Source: DAHUXT01 sp036273675
GTDB lineage: Bacteria; Chloroflexota; Ktedonobacteria; Ktedonobacterales; JADMIN01
DNA length: 64,000 nt
Reading direction: 5' to 3'
Assembly: GCA_036273675.1 (NCBI GenBank)
Contig: DASUHD010000090.1
Location: forward strand, 6,113 to 70,112
Shown: in pieces, positions 1 through 9,182 of the stretch
Layout: every line of letters begins with the position of its first letter
Position numbering within the stretch: the first letter of the stretch is position 1
The notes under the pieces: model-generated
Told to the model about the DNA's origin: nothing
The model's database searches: none
What the model saw: the letters and a program-made list of their open reading frames with translations, nothing else
Program-made: the position numbers and the translations under genes

Positions 1-210
1 ATCAGAGGCCCAGTGCCAGCCATTATCACACCGATTATACGGTTTAGGTTATACAGCACATGCCGTGCGCCGATGCGTCTGCCTATCGTCGCTGGCTACG
101 CGCCTCGTTTGTTGCCTACTGGACATCGTTGGGGGTATGGTGCCGAAAGGCCAGGGCGTAGCGCGTCGCCATGTAGCTGTATGCCGGTGGTGAAGTAGAG
201 GGGGCAAACC
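1..210. other. Non-coding start of window
   Basis: I see no convincing gene here. The short open frames lack ribosome binding sites. The last bases contain the purine-rich ribosome binding site of the next gene (AGAGGGGG about seven bases before its ATG). Confidence 0.5.
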
Positions 211-1428
211 ATGACGCCTGCTCAGACGATGCCTCAGAGGACGTCCCCGAAGCGGCGGCTGACCAACTGGATGCGCGCGCGTCCCATCCTCGCCGCGTTG
301 AGCGTCGCGGTCGTGCTGATCGCCCTCGTCGGAGGAAGCGCGGCAGTCGCCAGGCTCGTCGGCGGAAGTGATAACCCCGGCCCGCCCGCCACCTGGGCGC
401 CGAAGTCCCCGCCACCGCTGCTGCCCGGCGAGACCCTCTGGCACGGCATCCCCTCGATGCTCTGGGGTACCAACGATACCCAGAACTGGGACGCTGAAAA
501 GAACCTGATCACCATCCCGGCGATCCAGCAGCAGGCGAAGGCCGACCACCTGGCGCTAATCCGCACCTGGCTCTTCGAGACCGACCTCGCCACGAATCAG
601 AAAGTGACGGACGCCTATCAGCGCAGCAAAGTGCAGGCGGCGCAGAACACCGGCGCGAAACTGCTGTGCGAGCTGCCAACCGGCAACAGCATGGCCTACG
701 ACGAGCACATGGTCAAGCTCTTCGCAGGCAAGTGCTCGTACTACGAATTTATGAACGAGCCGGACAACGAGCAGATTCCGGTCGCTACATACATCCAAAA
801 GTGGTCGAGTGAGATCCCCCGGCTGCGCGCGATTGATCCGAACGCGCTTTTCGGCGGGCCAGCCGCCACCACGCCGCAGTATAGCCAGTGTACGTACGCC
901 GCAGACAACACCGTCTGCTATATGCAGAAGGCGCTGCAAGGCATGGCGCTGAGTAAGGTATTGCCGGACTTCGTGACGTTCCACTGGTATCCCTGCTGGG
1001 AGGAAAGCGCCGATTCGTGCATGGCAAAGGCAGATAGCTACGGCGATCAGGTGACGATGGTGCGTGGCTGGCTGACCCAATACTTCGGCGCGGCGGGCGC
1101 GCGCATCCCCATCGGCGTGACCGAGTGGAACGCCGACCCCTCAGCCCCGATGCCAGACTACACCAAGGATGCCTGCTGGATCGCGCAGTATAGCGTCACC
1201 GCGCTCAAGAGCATGGCCCGCGCGGGGGCATCGTTCGCCAACCAGTTCGACCTGGCCAACACCGGCGGCTACGGCTCCGACGATATGGTGGATGTCACCA
1301 AAAACGGCGCCGCCAAGCCGCAGTACGTGGCATTGCTCCGCCTGATGGAAAGCGTCAGCCCCTATGGGGAGCTACCCACGCCGCCCCTCGCCTACACCCC
1401 GCCCGCGAACTGCCCCGCCCTGCCATAA
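211..1428 (+). CDS. Membrane-anchored glycoside hydrolase-like protein (clan GH-A fold)
   Basis: 405 residues. A basic N-terminus is followed by one hydrophobic segment (about residues 27-47) and a proline-rich linker, so the rest should lie outside the membrane. The core resembles clan GH-A TIM-barrel glycosidases (GH39/GH5-like). EFMNEPDNE supplies the Asn-Glu acid/base (E183), and GVTEWNADP supplies the likely nucleophile (E305). Several cysteines may form disulfides. The substrate cannot be read from sequence. The start is supported by a strong Shine-Dalgarno seven bases upstream. It stands alone on its strand, 170 bases before the PlsY-like gene. Confidence 0.7.
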   Translation: MTPAQTMPQRTSPKRRLTNWMRARPILAALSVAVVLIALVGGSAAVARLVGGSDNPGPPATWAPKSPPPLLPGETLWHGIPSMLWGTNDTQNWDAEKNLITIPAIQQQAKADHLALIRTWLFETDLATNQKVTDAYQRSKVQAAQNTGAKLLCELPTGNSMAYDEHMVKLFAGKCSYYEFMNEPDNEQIPVATYIQKWSSEIPRLRAIDPNALFGGPAATTPQYSQCTYAADNTVCYMQKALQGMALSKVLPDFVTFHWYPCWEESADSCMAKADSYGDQVTMVRGWLTQYFGAAGARIPIGVTEWNADPSAPMPDYTKDACWIAQYSVTALKSMARAGASFANQFDLANTGGYGSDDMVDVTKNGAAKPQYVALLRLMESVSPYGELPTPPLAYTPPANCPALP

Positions 1429-1600
1429 CGGCCTCGCCACGTCCCAGCGACCAAACCATCTCCGCTCGCTACCCTGATAGCTTGAGCATCGGGTATGATG
1501 AGCAAGGGACGTCTTTCGTCCTGTGGGCCGTTTTCCGCGAGCAGCTAAAGTGGCTAGACAGCAGGTGCTATTAGGTCGTCTGAATGTGTGAGGTGGTGCT

Positions 1601-2284
1601 ATGGAAAAACTCAGCCTCGTCGTGATTCTGGGCGCGTACCTCATTGGTTCGGTCCCTTTTTCTCAGATCATCACAAAATGGCGCACCGGTCTGAAGCTGT
1701 ACGAGGTGGGCGAGGGCAACGTCGGCAGCCGCAACGTCTGGCACGTCGTCGGCCCGCAGTGGGGAGTCCTGGCGCTCCTCCTCGACTGCCTGAAAGGCCT
1801 CCTCGTCTACTGGGCAGCCACGGCTCTTGTCCCAGCCGCGAGCGCGCTCCTCGCCGGGGTGGCGGTCGTGCTCGGTCACCAGTTCTCCATCTTCCTGCGC
1901 GGGCGCGGCGGCAAAGGGCTGGCCCCGGCGCTCGGCGTCGTCCTGGTGATCTCGCCGCTCTCGACCCTCTGCGCCGTCCTCATCCTGGGACTGGCATTCC
2001 TGATTACCCGCGATTTCAACCCGAGCGTAACCGTGGCGATTGTTGCGATCATCCTGCTTCCTCTGCTCTTCCGTCAACCGCTCTGGGTTCCTGCGTACAC
2101 CCTTGTCATGGCCCTGCTGGCCGCGCTGAAGAAGCGGCTCGACCACGCCCATGACATGCGCGTCTGGAGCAGCCATCCCTGGCAGGGAGGGGCAAATCCC
2201 GGCTGGTCACCTCCGGCGAATCAACCAGCGAACCCGCCGGGCGCGAGCGATGACCCATCCGCGTCGAACGCTCACCCGCGCTAA
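1601..2284 (+). CDS. plsY: PlsY-like glycerol-3-phosphate acyltransferase family protein
   Basis: Integral membrane protein of 227 residues. PlsY transfers an acyl group from acyl-phosphate to glycerol-3-phosphate as the first step of phospholipid synthesis. Motif 1 is recognisable (GEGNVGSRNV, residues about 38-48), as is motif 2 (GHQFSIFL followed by GRGGKG). The usual third motif near the C-terminus (His/Arg/Asn-Ile-x-Arg-Leu-x-x-Gly) is absent. It is replaced by a polar Pro/Asn/Ser-rich tail of about 45 residues, so activity or substrate may differ from housekeeping PlsY. It lies 65 bases before a membrane glycosyltransferase, which suggests joint work on a lipid product. Confidence 0.72.
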   Translation: MEKLSLVVILGAYLIGSVPFSQIITKWRTGLKLYEVGEGNVGSRNVWHVVGPQWGVLALLLDCLKGLLVYWAATALVPAASALLAGVAVVLGHQFSIFLRGRGGKGLAPALGVVLVISPLSTLCAVLILGLAFLITRDFNPSVTVAIVAIILLPLLFRQPLWVPAYTLVMALLAALKKRLDHAHDMRVWSSHPWQGGANPGWSPPANQPANPPGASDDPSASNAHPR

Positions 2285-2349
2285 CGGACGTCGGCCATTT
2301 TGTGTCACGCTCATGAGACATACTCCAGGTTTCTCCAGTCGGGGGACAC

Positions 2350-3993
2350 ATGCTCATCTATCAGGTGGTCATCACCGCCATTCTGGCGGCGCTCCTGCTC
2401 AACACCATCATTAACCTGCGCCTGCTCCGCGCGCCGAAGAGCTCGGTAGCCTTGGAAGAAACGGATGAAGCCCCACTCGTCTCCATCCTCGTGCCAGCGC
2501 GCAACGAGGAGCGCTCGATTGCGCAGTGCGTCGAATCGCTCGCCCAACAGGAGTATCCGCGCTGTGAAATCATTGTGCTCGACGATCAGAGCGAGGACCA
2601 GACGGCGGCCATCGTCGAAGACCTGGCGCGGCGCTATCCCAATGTGCGGCTACTCCACGGCGGGGAGCTTCCGCCGAACTGGCACGGCAAGGCCAACGCC
2701 TGCGCGCAACTTGCCAGAGCGGCGAGTGGCGAGTGGCTGCTCTTCGTAGACGCCGATGCCGTGCTGGCGCCACAGTGCGTCTCGGTCACGCTGCGTCAGG
2801 CGCGCGAGCGACGCGCCGACCTCCTGACGATGATTCCCACAACCGTCGTCGGCAGTTTCGGTGAGGCGCTGCTCCTGCCAATCATCCCCATGACGTTCGC
2901 GGCGTTTTTACCGCTGGGTCTGGTGACACATCATCCATCGCCACTATTCGCCGGGGCGCTGGGACAGTTTCTGCTCTTCCGCCGCGACGCTTACCTGCGT
3001 ATCGGCGGCCACGCGGCGGTGCGCACTGATATCGTCGAAGATATCCAGTTGAGTCGGCTCGTCAAACGCCACGGTGGGCGGCTCGTCTGGCTCGATGGCA
3101 CGGAATTGATGCGCGTGCGGATGTACCACAGCTTCGCCGAGGCCTGGCGCGGCATCACCAAGAGCGCCTTCGCCGCGATCAATTATTCGCTCCCTATTCT
3201 TCTGCCCGGCGTGGTGGCCTGCGTCGCGCTCTTCTGCGGGCCATATGTCTTTCTCGCTCTTGGACTGATCCATTCCCCAACCGTTGGCCCATTGTTCTGG
3301 TTGCCACTGCTCCAGGTCGCCTGTCTCTGGATAACTCATTTGCTGGTGATGCGACGCTTCCATCTGCCGCCTGCCCTGGTATTCCTCCAGGCGGGAACGA
3401 TGCTGGCCATCATCCTGACCACGCTGCACGCCGCCATCCAGACGGAGTTCGGCGCGGGAATCGTCTGGAAGGGCCGGACCTATCAATTCGGCGCGGCGCG
3501 AGAGAGATATGCGCCGGGCGCGCTGTGGGGGGCTGGGTTGGCGCGCGTGCGGCTGCTCATCGCGGTCATGCTGCTCCTATCGAGGGGAACGGGCGCGCAA
3601 CTGGAGATTGCCGCGGCGCTGTTGCTTTTGGCATGGACCACCGCGCTGCTGGAATTCGTCGCCAGAAAGGGCGCCACAAGCCGCTGGACCATCGCGGCGG
3701 ATCTGGCGGTTGGTCTCGCCTGTCTCGGATACCTCCAACTCAGCGGGTTATTCTCAATCTGGCTGACGCTGCTCAGCGGAGTAGTCATCACGCTCTGCGT
3801 GCGCTGGTTTTCCTGGCAGATTGTCGCGACGATGGCCTCGGCGCTGCTGGGCGGGATCTTGTTCATTACCGCGCAGATGCGCGCGCCCAATCAGCTTCTA
3901 ACGGGCTGGTTCGTGCTGATCGCGCTCGCCGTGGCGAGTCACTCGTTCTTCCAGGTTATCATTCCCTGGCTCCAGCGCGTCCGCTCATCATAG
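2350..3993 (+). CDS. Family 2 glycosyltransferase with membrane segments (CruC/CrtQ-like)
   Basis: 547 residues. An N-terminal membrane segment is followed by a GT2 catalytic domain (about residues 45-270). It shows VSILVPARNEE, the LDDQSEDQT nucleotide-binding turn, the metal-binding FVDADAVL, and VEDIQLSRLVKRHGG near the end. At least six further hydrophobic segments follow. This layout matches processive or lipid-linked GT2 enzymes, including the carotenoid glycosyltransferases CruC and CrtQ. The acceptor is not determinable from sequence. It follows the PlsY-like gene by 65 bases and is probably cotranscribed. A glycosylated, acylated lipid or carotenoid is a reasonable inference. Confidence 0.75.
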   Translation: MLIYQVVITAILAALLLNTIINLRLLRAPKSSVALEETDEAPLVSILVPARNEERSIAQCVESLAQQEYPRCEIIVLDDQSEDQTAAIVEDLARRYPNVRLLHGGELPPNWHGKANACAQLARAASGEWLLFVDADAVLAPQCVSVTLRQARERRADLLTMIPTTVVGSFGEALLLPIIPMTFAAFLPLGLVTHHPSPLFAGALGQFLLFRRDAYLRIGGHAAVRTDIVEDIQLSRLVKRHGGRLVWLDGTELMRVRMYHSFAEAWRGITKSAFAAINYSLPILLPGVVACVALFCGPYVFLALGLIHSPTVGPLFWLPLLQVACLWITHLLVMRRFHLPPALVFLQAGTMLAIILTTLHAAIQTEFGAGIVWKGRTYQFGAARERYAPGALWGAGLARVRLLIAVMLLLSRGTGAQLEIAAALLLLAWTTALLEFVARKGATSRWTIAADLAVGLACLGYLQLSGLFSIWLTLLSGVVITLCVRWFSWQIVATMASALLGGILFITAQMRAPNQLLTGWFVLIALAVASHSFFQVIIPWLQRVRSS

Positions 3994-4085
3994 TCATCTT
4001 TCAACTGGATTTATATATCCGCTGCGCAGTCTGGCGTGTGCTATACTCCATTCCGTGCCAGGCGTCATTCAGAGAGCATACGATC

Positions 4086-6218
4086 ATGGCTACCAGGAAT
4101 CACGCTACCGCGCAAACCCCACGAATTGCTGACCGGCTGGTCGCAGCCCGGCGCGGACGCTTCGTCGGACGCTCGGATGAACTCGAGTTGTTCTGCTCCG
4201 CAGTCCAGACAGCCGAGCCGCCTTTTGCCGTGCTCTACGTCTACGGCCCTGGTGGCATCGGCAAGACCACCTTGCTCCACGAATACGCCCGCCGCGCGGT
4301 AACCGGCGAGAAGATTGTCGTCCAGGTGGATGGGCGGAATATCGATCCAACGCCAACGGGCTTTCTGTTTGCCCTGAGCCAGTGCCTGGAGCTTGAGGAT
4401 GTCAGCCTGGCGCATGTCATCGCCAACTGGCCATCAACTGGCGTGCTGCTGATCGATCGCTACGAGATCCTGACGGCGCTCGATGGCTGGCTGCGCGAGA
4501 CGTTTCTACCGCAGTTGCCAGCGCAGAGCGTCGTGGTGATCGCCAGCCGCACCCCGCCCACGTCCCCCTGGCGCACCGATATCGATTGGGCCGAGCTGAC
4601 GCGCATCGCGCCTCTTCGTGACCTGCGCCCGGATGAGTGCCAGACCTACCTCACCATGCGCGGCATCGCCGACAATCTGCACGCCGATATCCTGGCATTT
4701 ACACACGGGCATCCCCTCGCGCTGTCGCTCGTCGCCGATGTGCTGGGCCGTGGGGGGAGGTTGCCGTCGCGCGCGTCGCTCTACGAACCTGAGCCCGATG
4801 TGGTGCGTGTGCTGTTGGAGCGCCTTGTGCAGGATGTGCCAAGCGCCGATCATCGCCTGGCGCTGGATATCTGCGTGCGCATGTGGGCAACCACCGAGAC
4901 GTTATTGGGCGACATACTCGACGAATCCAGCGCTGTAGATGCGCATACACTGTTCGAGTGGCTGCGCCAGCTCCCCTTCATCGAAGAAGGTCCATTTGGC
5001 CTCTTTCCCCACGATCTGGCGCGCGAGGTACTCGACGCCGACTGGCGCTGGCGCAATCCCGAGAGCTTCCGCCGTCTCACCCATCGCCTGTTTGCGGCTC
5101 TGTACGGCACATTCGTCCAGGCGCGTGGCATAGAGCAGCAGCGCATCTGGTTCTACCTGCTCTATCTGTGTCGGCATAGCCCCGTCTACCGCCCATATTA
5201 TGAATGGTCGGCGCTGGGGAGCGCCTACGCCGAAGTCGCCTCGGTCCATGACCATCCAACTATCCTGGCGATGATCGCACGCCATCAGGGCAAAGCCTCG
5301 GCGAAGATTGCGGCGTATTGGCTCGAGCGCCAGCCGCAGGCATTTCGCATGCTCCGCAATGTGGGCGGCGACGTGTTCGGTCTCTTTGCCCATCTCCTTT
5401 TGAGACAACCCAGTCCAGAGGATATCGCGACGGATCCAGCGATCCAGTCAGCGGTAGAGTACATTGCGCGTCACGGCCCGCTGCGCCAGGACGAAGAAAT
5501 CCTCTATGCGCGTTTCTGGATGACCACCGAAGGTTTCCAGGGTGTCTCGCCAGCATTTAATCTCGCGGCGATCAATACCACCATCGACCTCATTACGCAT
5601 CCCAAACTTGCCTGGAATTTCATCCCCCTGTTCGACCCGGATTTCATCGAACCCCATTTTACCGCTGTCCATTTCTGGCGCTCACCAGAGGCTGACTTCG
5701 TGACGGATGGGCATCGTTTCGGTGTCTTTACGCACGATTGGCGCGTGGAGCCCGCCATGGATTGGCTCAATATCAAAGCAAATCTGGCTGCGGACCCGAA
5801 CCTCACCACACAACAGCCGACGACCTTCTCTCACGCGCCATCGTTGCTCGTGCTCTCGCGGCCCGAGTTCGCCGACGCGGTACGTAAGGCGCTGCGCGAC
5901 TATACCCACACGAACGAGCTGGCGGCGAATTCGCTGATGCAGTCACGGTTGGTTGCCGATATCGCCCGGCAAGGGGCCTCGCCCGAAGCGCTGCGAGCGC
6001 TCATCCTCGAAGCCGTGGCCAGCCTCGCCGCGAACCCGAAAGAGATCAAGTTTCACCGCGCCATCTGGCACACCTGCATCGAACCAGCGCCGACGCAGGA
6101 GCGGGCCGCCGAACTGCTCGGCCTCCCCTTCAATACCTATCGCTATCACCTCGCCAATGGCATCGAGCGCATCACCGACTGGCTCTGGCAGCGCGAACTC
6201 AACGGCGCCAGCAACTGA
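4086..6218 (+). CDS. STAND/AAA-type ATPase with C-terminal HTH-like region
   Basis: 710 residues from the ATG at 4086. A longer in-frame opening upstream overlaps the preceding gene and is unlikely to be used. Residues about 25-50 read RFVGRSDELE, followed by the P-loop YVYGPGGIGKTTLLHEYA, typical of STAND NTPases. A Walker-B-like strand GVLLIDRYE follows, then the sensor-like VVVIASRT. The long helical middle is not recognised. The last 50 residues (PTQERAAELLGLPFNTYRYH) look like a winged or sigma-4-type HTH, so a DNA-binding switch protein is likely. It is followed, after 157 bases, by a StyA-like monooxygenase that it may control. Confidence 0.7.
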   Translation: MATRNHATAQTPRIADRLVAARRGRFVGRSDELELFCSAVQTAEPPFAVLYVYGPGGIGKTTLLHEYARRAVTGEKIVVQVDGRNIDPTPTGFLFALSQCLELEDVSLAHVIANWPSTGVLLIDRYEILTALDGWLRETFLPQLPAQSVVVIASRTPPTSPWRTDIDWAELTRIAPLRDLRPDECQTYLTMRGIADNLHADILAFTHGHPLALSLVADVLGRGGRLPSRASLYEPEPDVVRVLLERLVQDVPSADHRLALDICVRMWATTETLLGDILDESSAVDAHTLFEWLRQLPFIEEGPFGLFPHDLAREVLDADWRWRNPESFRRLTHRLFAALYGTFVQARGIEQQRIWFYLLYLCRHSPVYRPYYEWSALGSAYAEVASVHDHPTILAMIARHQGKASAKIAAYWLERQPQAFRMLRNVGGDVFGLFAHLLLRQPSPEDIATDPAIQSAVEYIARHGPLRQDEEILYARFWMTTEGFQGVSPAFNLAAINTTIDLITHPKLAWNFIPLFDPDFIEPHFTAVHFWRSPEADFVTDGHRFGVFTHDWRVEPAMDWLNIKANLAADPNLTTQQPTTFSHAPSLLVLSRPEFADAVRKALRDYTHTNELAANSLMQSRLVADIARQGASPEALRALILEAVASLAANPKEIKFHRAIWHTCIEPAPTQERAAELLGLPFNTYRYHLANGIERITDWLWQRELNGASN

Positions 6219-6341
6219 AGCTTCCCGCGCCACATCCTCACATCTCACTCTTCACGCTTTTCGATATGAATTCGGCGCCAATTCGGCAGCGCTTCGGCTG
6301 TCTATCCAGCAGTATCTCCCGGTAGGCTAGTCCCATCAGCA

Positions 6342-6359
6342 CTGAACGCGATTGTTCAG
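6342..6359. promoter_or_regulatory. Inverted repeat in front of the monooxygenase gene
   Basis: CTGAAC and GTTCAG form perfect six-base arms around a six-base spacer. The repeat sits directly before the GAGAGGGAG ribosome binding site of the gene at 6376. It could be an operator for the upstream HTH/ATPase protein, or an RNA hairpin affecting translation. The arms are short, so chance is possible. Confidence 0.35.
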
Positions 6360-6375
6360 CGAGAGGGAGATAGCC

Positions 6376-7629
6376 ATGACGAGGATTGGGATCATTGGCG
6401 CGGGGATCGCTGGCCTGCAACTGGGCCTCTTCCTGCGACATGCGGGCTTCGAGGTGACGATATACACGGAGCAGACCGCTGACCAGTTGTTATGTAGCCG
6501 ACTGCCAAATGCCGTGATTCGCTCCGCGCCAACCCGTGCGCGCGAGCGCCAGCTTGGGGTCGCCCACTGGGACGATGAAGAAGTCGCGGTGACACACCTT
6601 ACCGTCCGTGTCCGTGGCGAGCGCACGCTGTCTTTCAGCGGCGCATATGATGAACCCTGTATGAGCGTTGACATGCGCATTTACTGCGCGCGCCTGCTCG
6701 AGGACTTCTCGCGGCGTGGCGGGCATCTGCGCGTTGGGACGCTCCAGGTGGAGGATGTTGCGACCCTCGCCGGAGAGCATGACTTGGTAGTTGTCGCGAC
6801 TGGACGTGGCGCGCTTGGCACGCTCTTCCCGCGTATTGCCGAGCACTCACCGTTCACCTCGCCACAGCGCCTGGTCGTCGGCGGATTCTTTCGCGGGGTC
6901 GCGCCCGACTCACCACTCGCGCTCGAAGTCACTTACATTCCCGGGCAGGGCGAGATCCTCTCGTTCCCCGTCGTCTCGTTCGAGCCGGGGCTAACAGTCA
7001 TCGCGTTCGAGAGCATCGCGGGCGGCGCCTTCGAGACGATGGCGCGCATGCGCTATGTGGACAACCCTCGCGGCTTCGAGGCGAGCGCGCTCGATCTGCT
7101 GCGGACGTACGCCCCGTCGATCTCTGCGCGTATTGACCCTGCCAAGTTTACGATCAGCCGCCAGCTCGATCTCTGCCACGCCGCGATCACGCCAACCGTG
7201 CGCGCTGGATATCGCCGCCTGGACACAGGCCGGTATGTCATAGCGCTTGGCGACGCGCATGTGGTGAACGATCCCATTATTGGCCAGGGGGCCAACACCG
7301 CATCGTACGCCGCATGGACGCTCGGCGAGGCGATCCTCGATGCCCAGCGCTTCGATGAGGCGTTCTGCCACGATGTCGAGCAGCGCATTTGGGCCTTCAC
7401 CCAGCCCGTAACCGAGGGGACCAACGGACGCCTGCGTCCACCACAACCGCACATGCTGGAGGTGTTGCGCGCCGCGGTGCAGCATCAGACAGTCGCGGAC
7501 GCTTACGCCTGGGGTTTCAACCACCCCGAGCATTTCTGGGCAGCAATGTCCACCCCTGAGCAGGCCAGAATCTTCCTGGCCGACGTGACCCAGCTGGAGA
7601 CGGCTCCAGTGATGGCAAGTGGCTACTAG
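6376..7629 (+). CDS. StyA-like FAD-dependent monooxygenase
   Basis: 417 residues from the ATG at 6376, preceded by GAGAGGGAG; an in-frame ATG at 6352 lies upstream of the ribosome binding site. The N-terminus is a Rossmann FAD site (IGIIGAGIAG, glycines 8, 10 and 13). The body matches the styrene monooxygenase StyA / indole oxygenase group, including the C-terminal FAD contact ALGDAHVVNDPIIGQGANTAS. These are two-component enzymes that use reduced FAD from a separate StyB-type reductase to epoxidise or hydroxylate aromatics. No reductase is encoded next to it. The gene lies between a STAND ATPase and an 80-residue protein, in one direction. Confidence 0.8.
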   Translation: MTRIGIIGAGIAGLQLGLFLRHAGFEVTIYTEQTADQLLCSRLPNAVIRSAPTRARERQLGVAHWDDEEVAVTHLTVRVRGERTLSFSGAYDEPCMSVDMRIYCARLLEDFSRRGGHLRVGTLQVEDVATLAGEHDLVVVATGRGALGTLFPRIAEHSPFTSPQRLVVGGFFRGVAPDSPLALEVTYIPGQGEILSFPVVSFEPGLTVIAFESIAGGAFETMARMRYVDNPRGFEASALDLLRTYAPSISARIDPAKFTISRQLDLCHAAITPTVRAGYRRLDTGRYVIALGDAHVVNDPIIGQGANTASYAAWTLGEAILDAQRFDEAFCHDVEQRIWAFTQPVTEGTNGRLRPPQPHMLEVLRAAVQHQTVADAYAWGFNHPEHFWAAMSTPEQARIFLADVTQLETAPVMASGY

Positions 7630-7656
7630 GCCAACAAAAAATGAGGAGATGAGGAG

Positions 7657-7899
7657 ATGACCATGAGCACCGCGACACTTGAGCGACCAACCGAAGCGCT
7701 ACCTGAACAGACACAGCGCGCCACGATTGCTTCACCACGGCCCTACTGGCCGCTTCCGGCGGCGCAGGTGGCGCGCGCGCATCTCACCTGGCCGGAGTGG
7801 GTTGCCCGGCTACAGGCGCGACTCGCCAGCGAGCGTCACGACGCGCAATTAGCCAGCGCGAGCGCGCCCAGCGAGGAGGCAACCCCAGCCCTCGTGTGA
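7657..7899 (+). CDS. Small protein of unknown function (80 aa)
   Basis: It starts 27 bases after the monooxygenase stop with a repeated GAGGAGATGAGGAG ribosome binding site, so it is probably a real, cotranscribed gene. An in-frame ATG two codons later is an alternative start. The N-terminal third is Thr/Glu/Pro-rich. The centre has an amphipathic stretch (WPLPAAQVARAHLTWPEWVA). The tail is Ala/Ser/Glu-rich. There is no cysteine, membrane segment or signal peptide. It could be a partner subunit or a peptide substrate of the upstream monooxygenase; neither is shown. Confidence 0.6.
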   Translation: MTMSTATLERPTEALPEQTQRATIASPRPYWPLPAAQVARAHLTWPEWVARLQARLASERHDAQLASASAPSEEATPALV

Positions 7900-7940
7900 C
7901 CGATTGAAATGCCTCTCTTGAGAGCGCACATTGTCCCAGT

Positions 7941-7989
7941 CGAAAACAAGCTCCTGCCTGTCGTATCGTGCGATAGTCAGGAGCTTTCG
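7941..7989. repeat. Long two-part stem-loop, possible terminator
   Basis: AAGCTCCTG (7948-7956) pairs perfectly with CAGGAGCTT (7978-7986). Inside the loop, TATCG and CGATA form a second small hairpin. The flanking CGAAA and TTTCG extend the complementarity. It lies between the 80-residue gene and the adenylyltransferase-like gene. There is only a short T run after the stem, so termination is plausible but not certain. Confidence 0.45.
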
Positions 7990-8113
7990 TCGTGTCAGCG
8001 CAAGATTCTTCATCAGATATCTGACGGCGGCGCCAGGCATGCTGGCGGTACGATGTGGTTGGCTCGTGAGCCATAGAACGAGCATTAGAGGTCCCAGCGG
8101 GAGACAATGCGCT

Positions 8114-9007
8114 ATGCCAGAGTTGCCAGAGTTGCCAGAGATACCAGATGAAGCCACTGTATTGGGGAAAGTTGTGCGATGGGCTGAGGGCTATCCGCTC
8201 ATCCGCGCCGTCATCCTGGAAAGCTCTCGCGCTGTCGAACATGCGCCGCTCGACCGCTTCTCCGACTATGACATCCTGCTAGTGGTCTCAGATGCGCGCC
8301 CATTCGCCGAGGACAACGACTGGCAGCGCTTCTTCGGCGAGCCGCTAGTGCGCTTTGGCGACCCCGTTGACGTGATGGGCATCGAGACGTACATGCGCAT
8401 GGTGGTCTACCGCGATCACACCAAGATAGACTTTGCCATCTGGCCCGTCGAGCTGCTTCAGCGCGTGGTAGATCAGCAGGCGTCCACCGATATGCTCGAC
8501 TGGGGCTACCGCGTGCTGCTGGACAAAGATGGGCTGGCCGCGCGCCTACCAGCGCCCACCCGCACCGCGCATATTCCGCCGAAACCCACCGAACAGGAAT
8601 ACCGGGCGCTCGTCGAAGAGTTCTGGTGGGAGTCCACCTACGTCGCTAAAAACCTCTGGCGCGACGATCTTGTCTTCGCTCGATACAACCTCGATATCGT
8701 CATGCGAAACGAGCTATTGCTCCCAATGCTCGAATGGCGCATCGAACTCGACCGCGACTGGGCATGGAAGCCGGGCATTGTGGGCCGCGGGTTGAAGCGC
8801 GCACTGGCGCCCGACCTCTGGTCAGCCTTCGAGCGCACCTACGTGGGGCCAGGCATCGCGGAGAACTGGGAGGCGCTTTTTGCCATGACCGCGCTTTTCA
8901 GGCGAGTAGCGATTGAAGTGGGGCAGGCGCTGGGCTACACCTACCCCCAGCAGCTGGATGATGGCGTGACCGCCTATCTGGAGGAGGCGCGCCGCCTGCC
9001 CCAGTGA
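8114..9007 (+). CDS. Aminoglycoside 6-adenylyltransferase-like protein (AadK/ANT(6) family)
   Basis: 297 residues from the ATG at 8114. The in-frame extension upstream to 7931 runs through the stem-loop and is unlikely to be coding. The nucleotidyltransferase core is clear: AVILESSRAVEHAPLDRFSDYDILLVV, matching the family pattern Gly-Ser-Arg...Asp-Tyr-Asp but with the Gly changed to Ser. The later segment KIDFAIWPVE carries the third acidic residue. The C-terminal helical domain (LVEEFWWESTYVAKNLWRDD) is typical of PF04439. The known reaction is AMP transfer to streptomycin. Chromosomal members of unknown substrate are common, so resistance is not established. The N-terminus contains a nine-base tandem repeat. 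Confidence 0.75.
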   Translation: MPELPELPEIPDEATVLGKVVRWAEGYPLIRAVILESSRAVEHAPLDRFSDYDILLVVSDARPFAEDNDWQRFFGEPLVRFGDPVDVMGIETYMRMVVYRDHTKIDFAIWPVELLQRVVDQQASTDMLDWGYRVLLDKDGLAARLPAPTRTAHIPPKPTEQEYRALVEEFWWESTYVAKNLWRDDLVFARYNLDIVMRNELLLPMLEWRIELDRDWAWKPGIVGRGLKRALAPDLWSAFERTYVGPGIAENWEALFAMTALFRRVAIEVGQALGYTYPQQLDDGVTAYLEEARRLPQ

Positions 9008-9182
9008 GGAGCGCGCCATTCCTGGTCTATGCCGGCTGGTGTAACGATCCACTACGCTCGCTGTACTGTGTGGCGAGTCGTATACGTTTTCGCCTGCCCA
9101 TGGAAAGACGGGACAGCTATCACCACGACGCATCGCGGTGTTTCGTCGGGCAGAAGCGGTAGGGATTTCAGGAGTCGTTGCG

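Noticed and set aside
8114..8140. Resemblance of the start (PELPE) to MutM/Fpg glycosylases
   Set aside because: Only the first few residues match, produced by a nine-base repeat. The rest is an adenylyltransferase-like protein.
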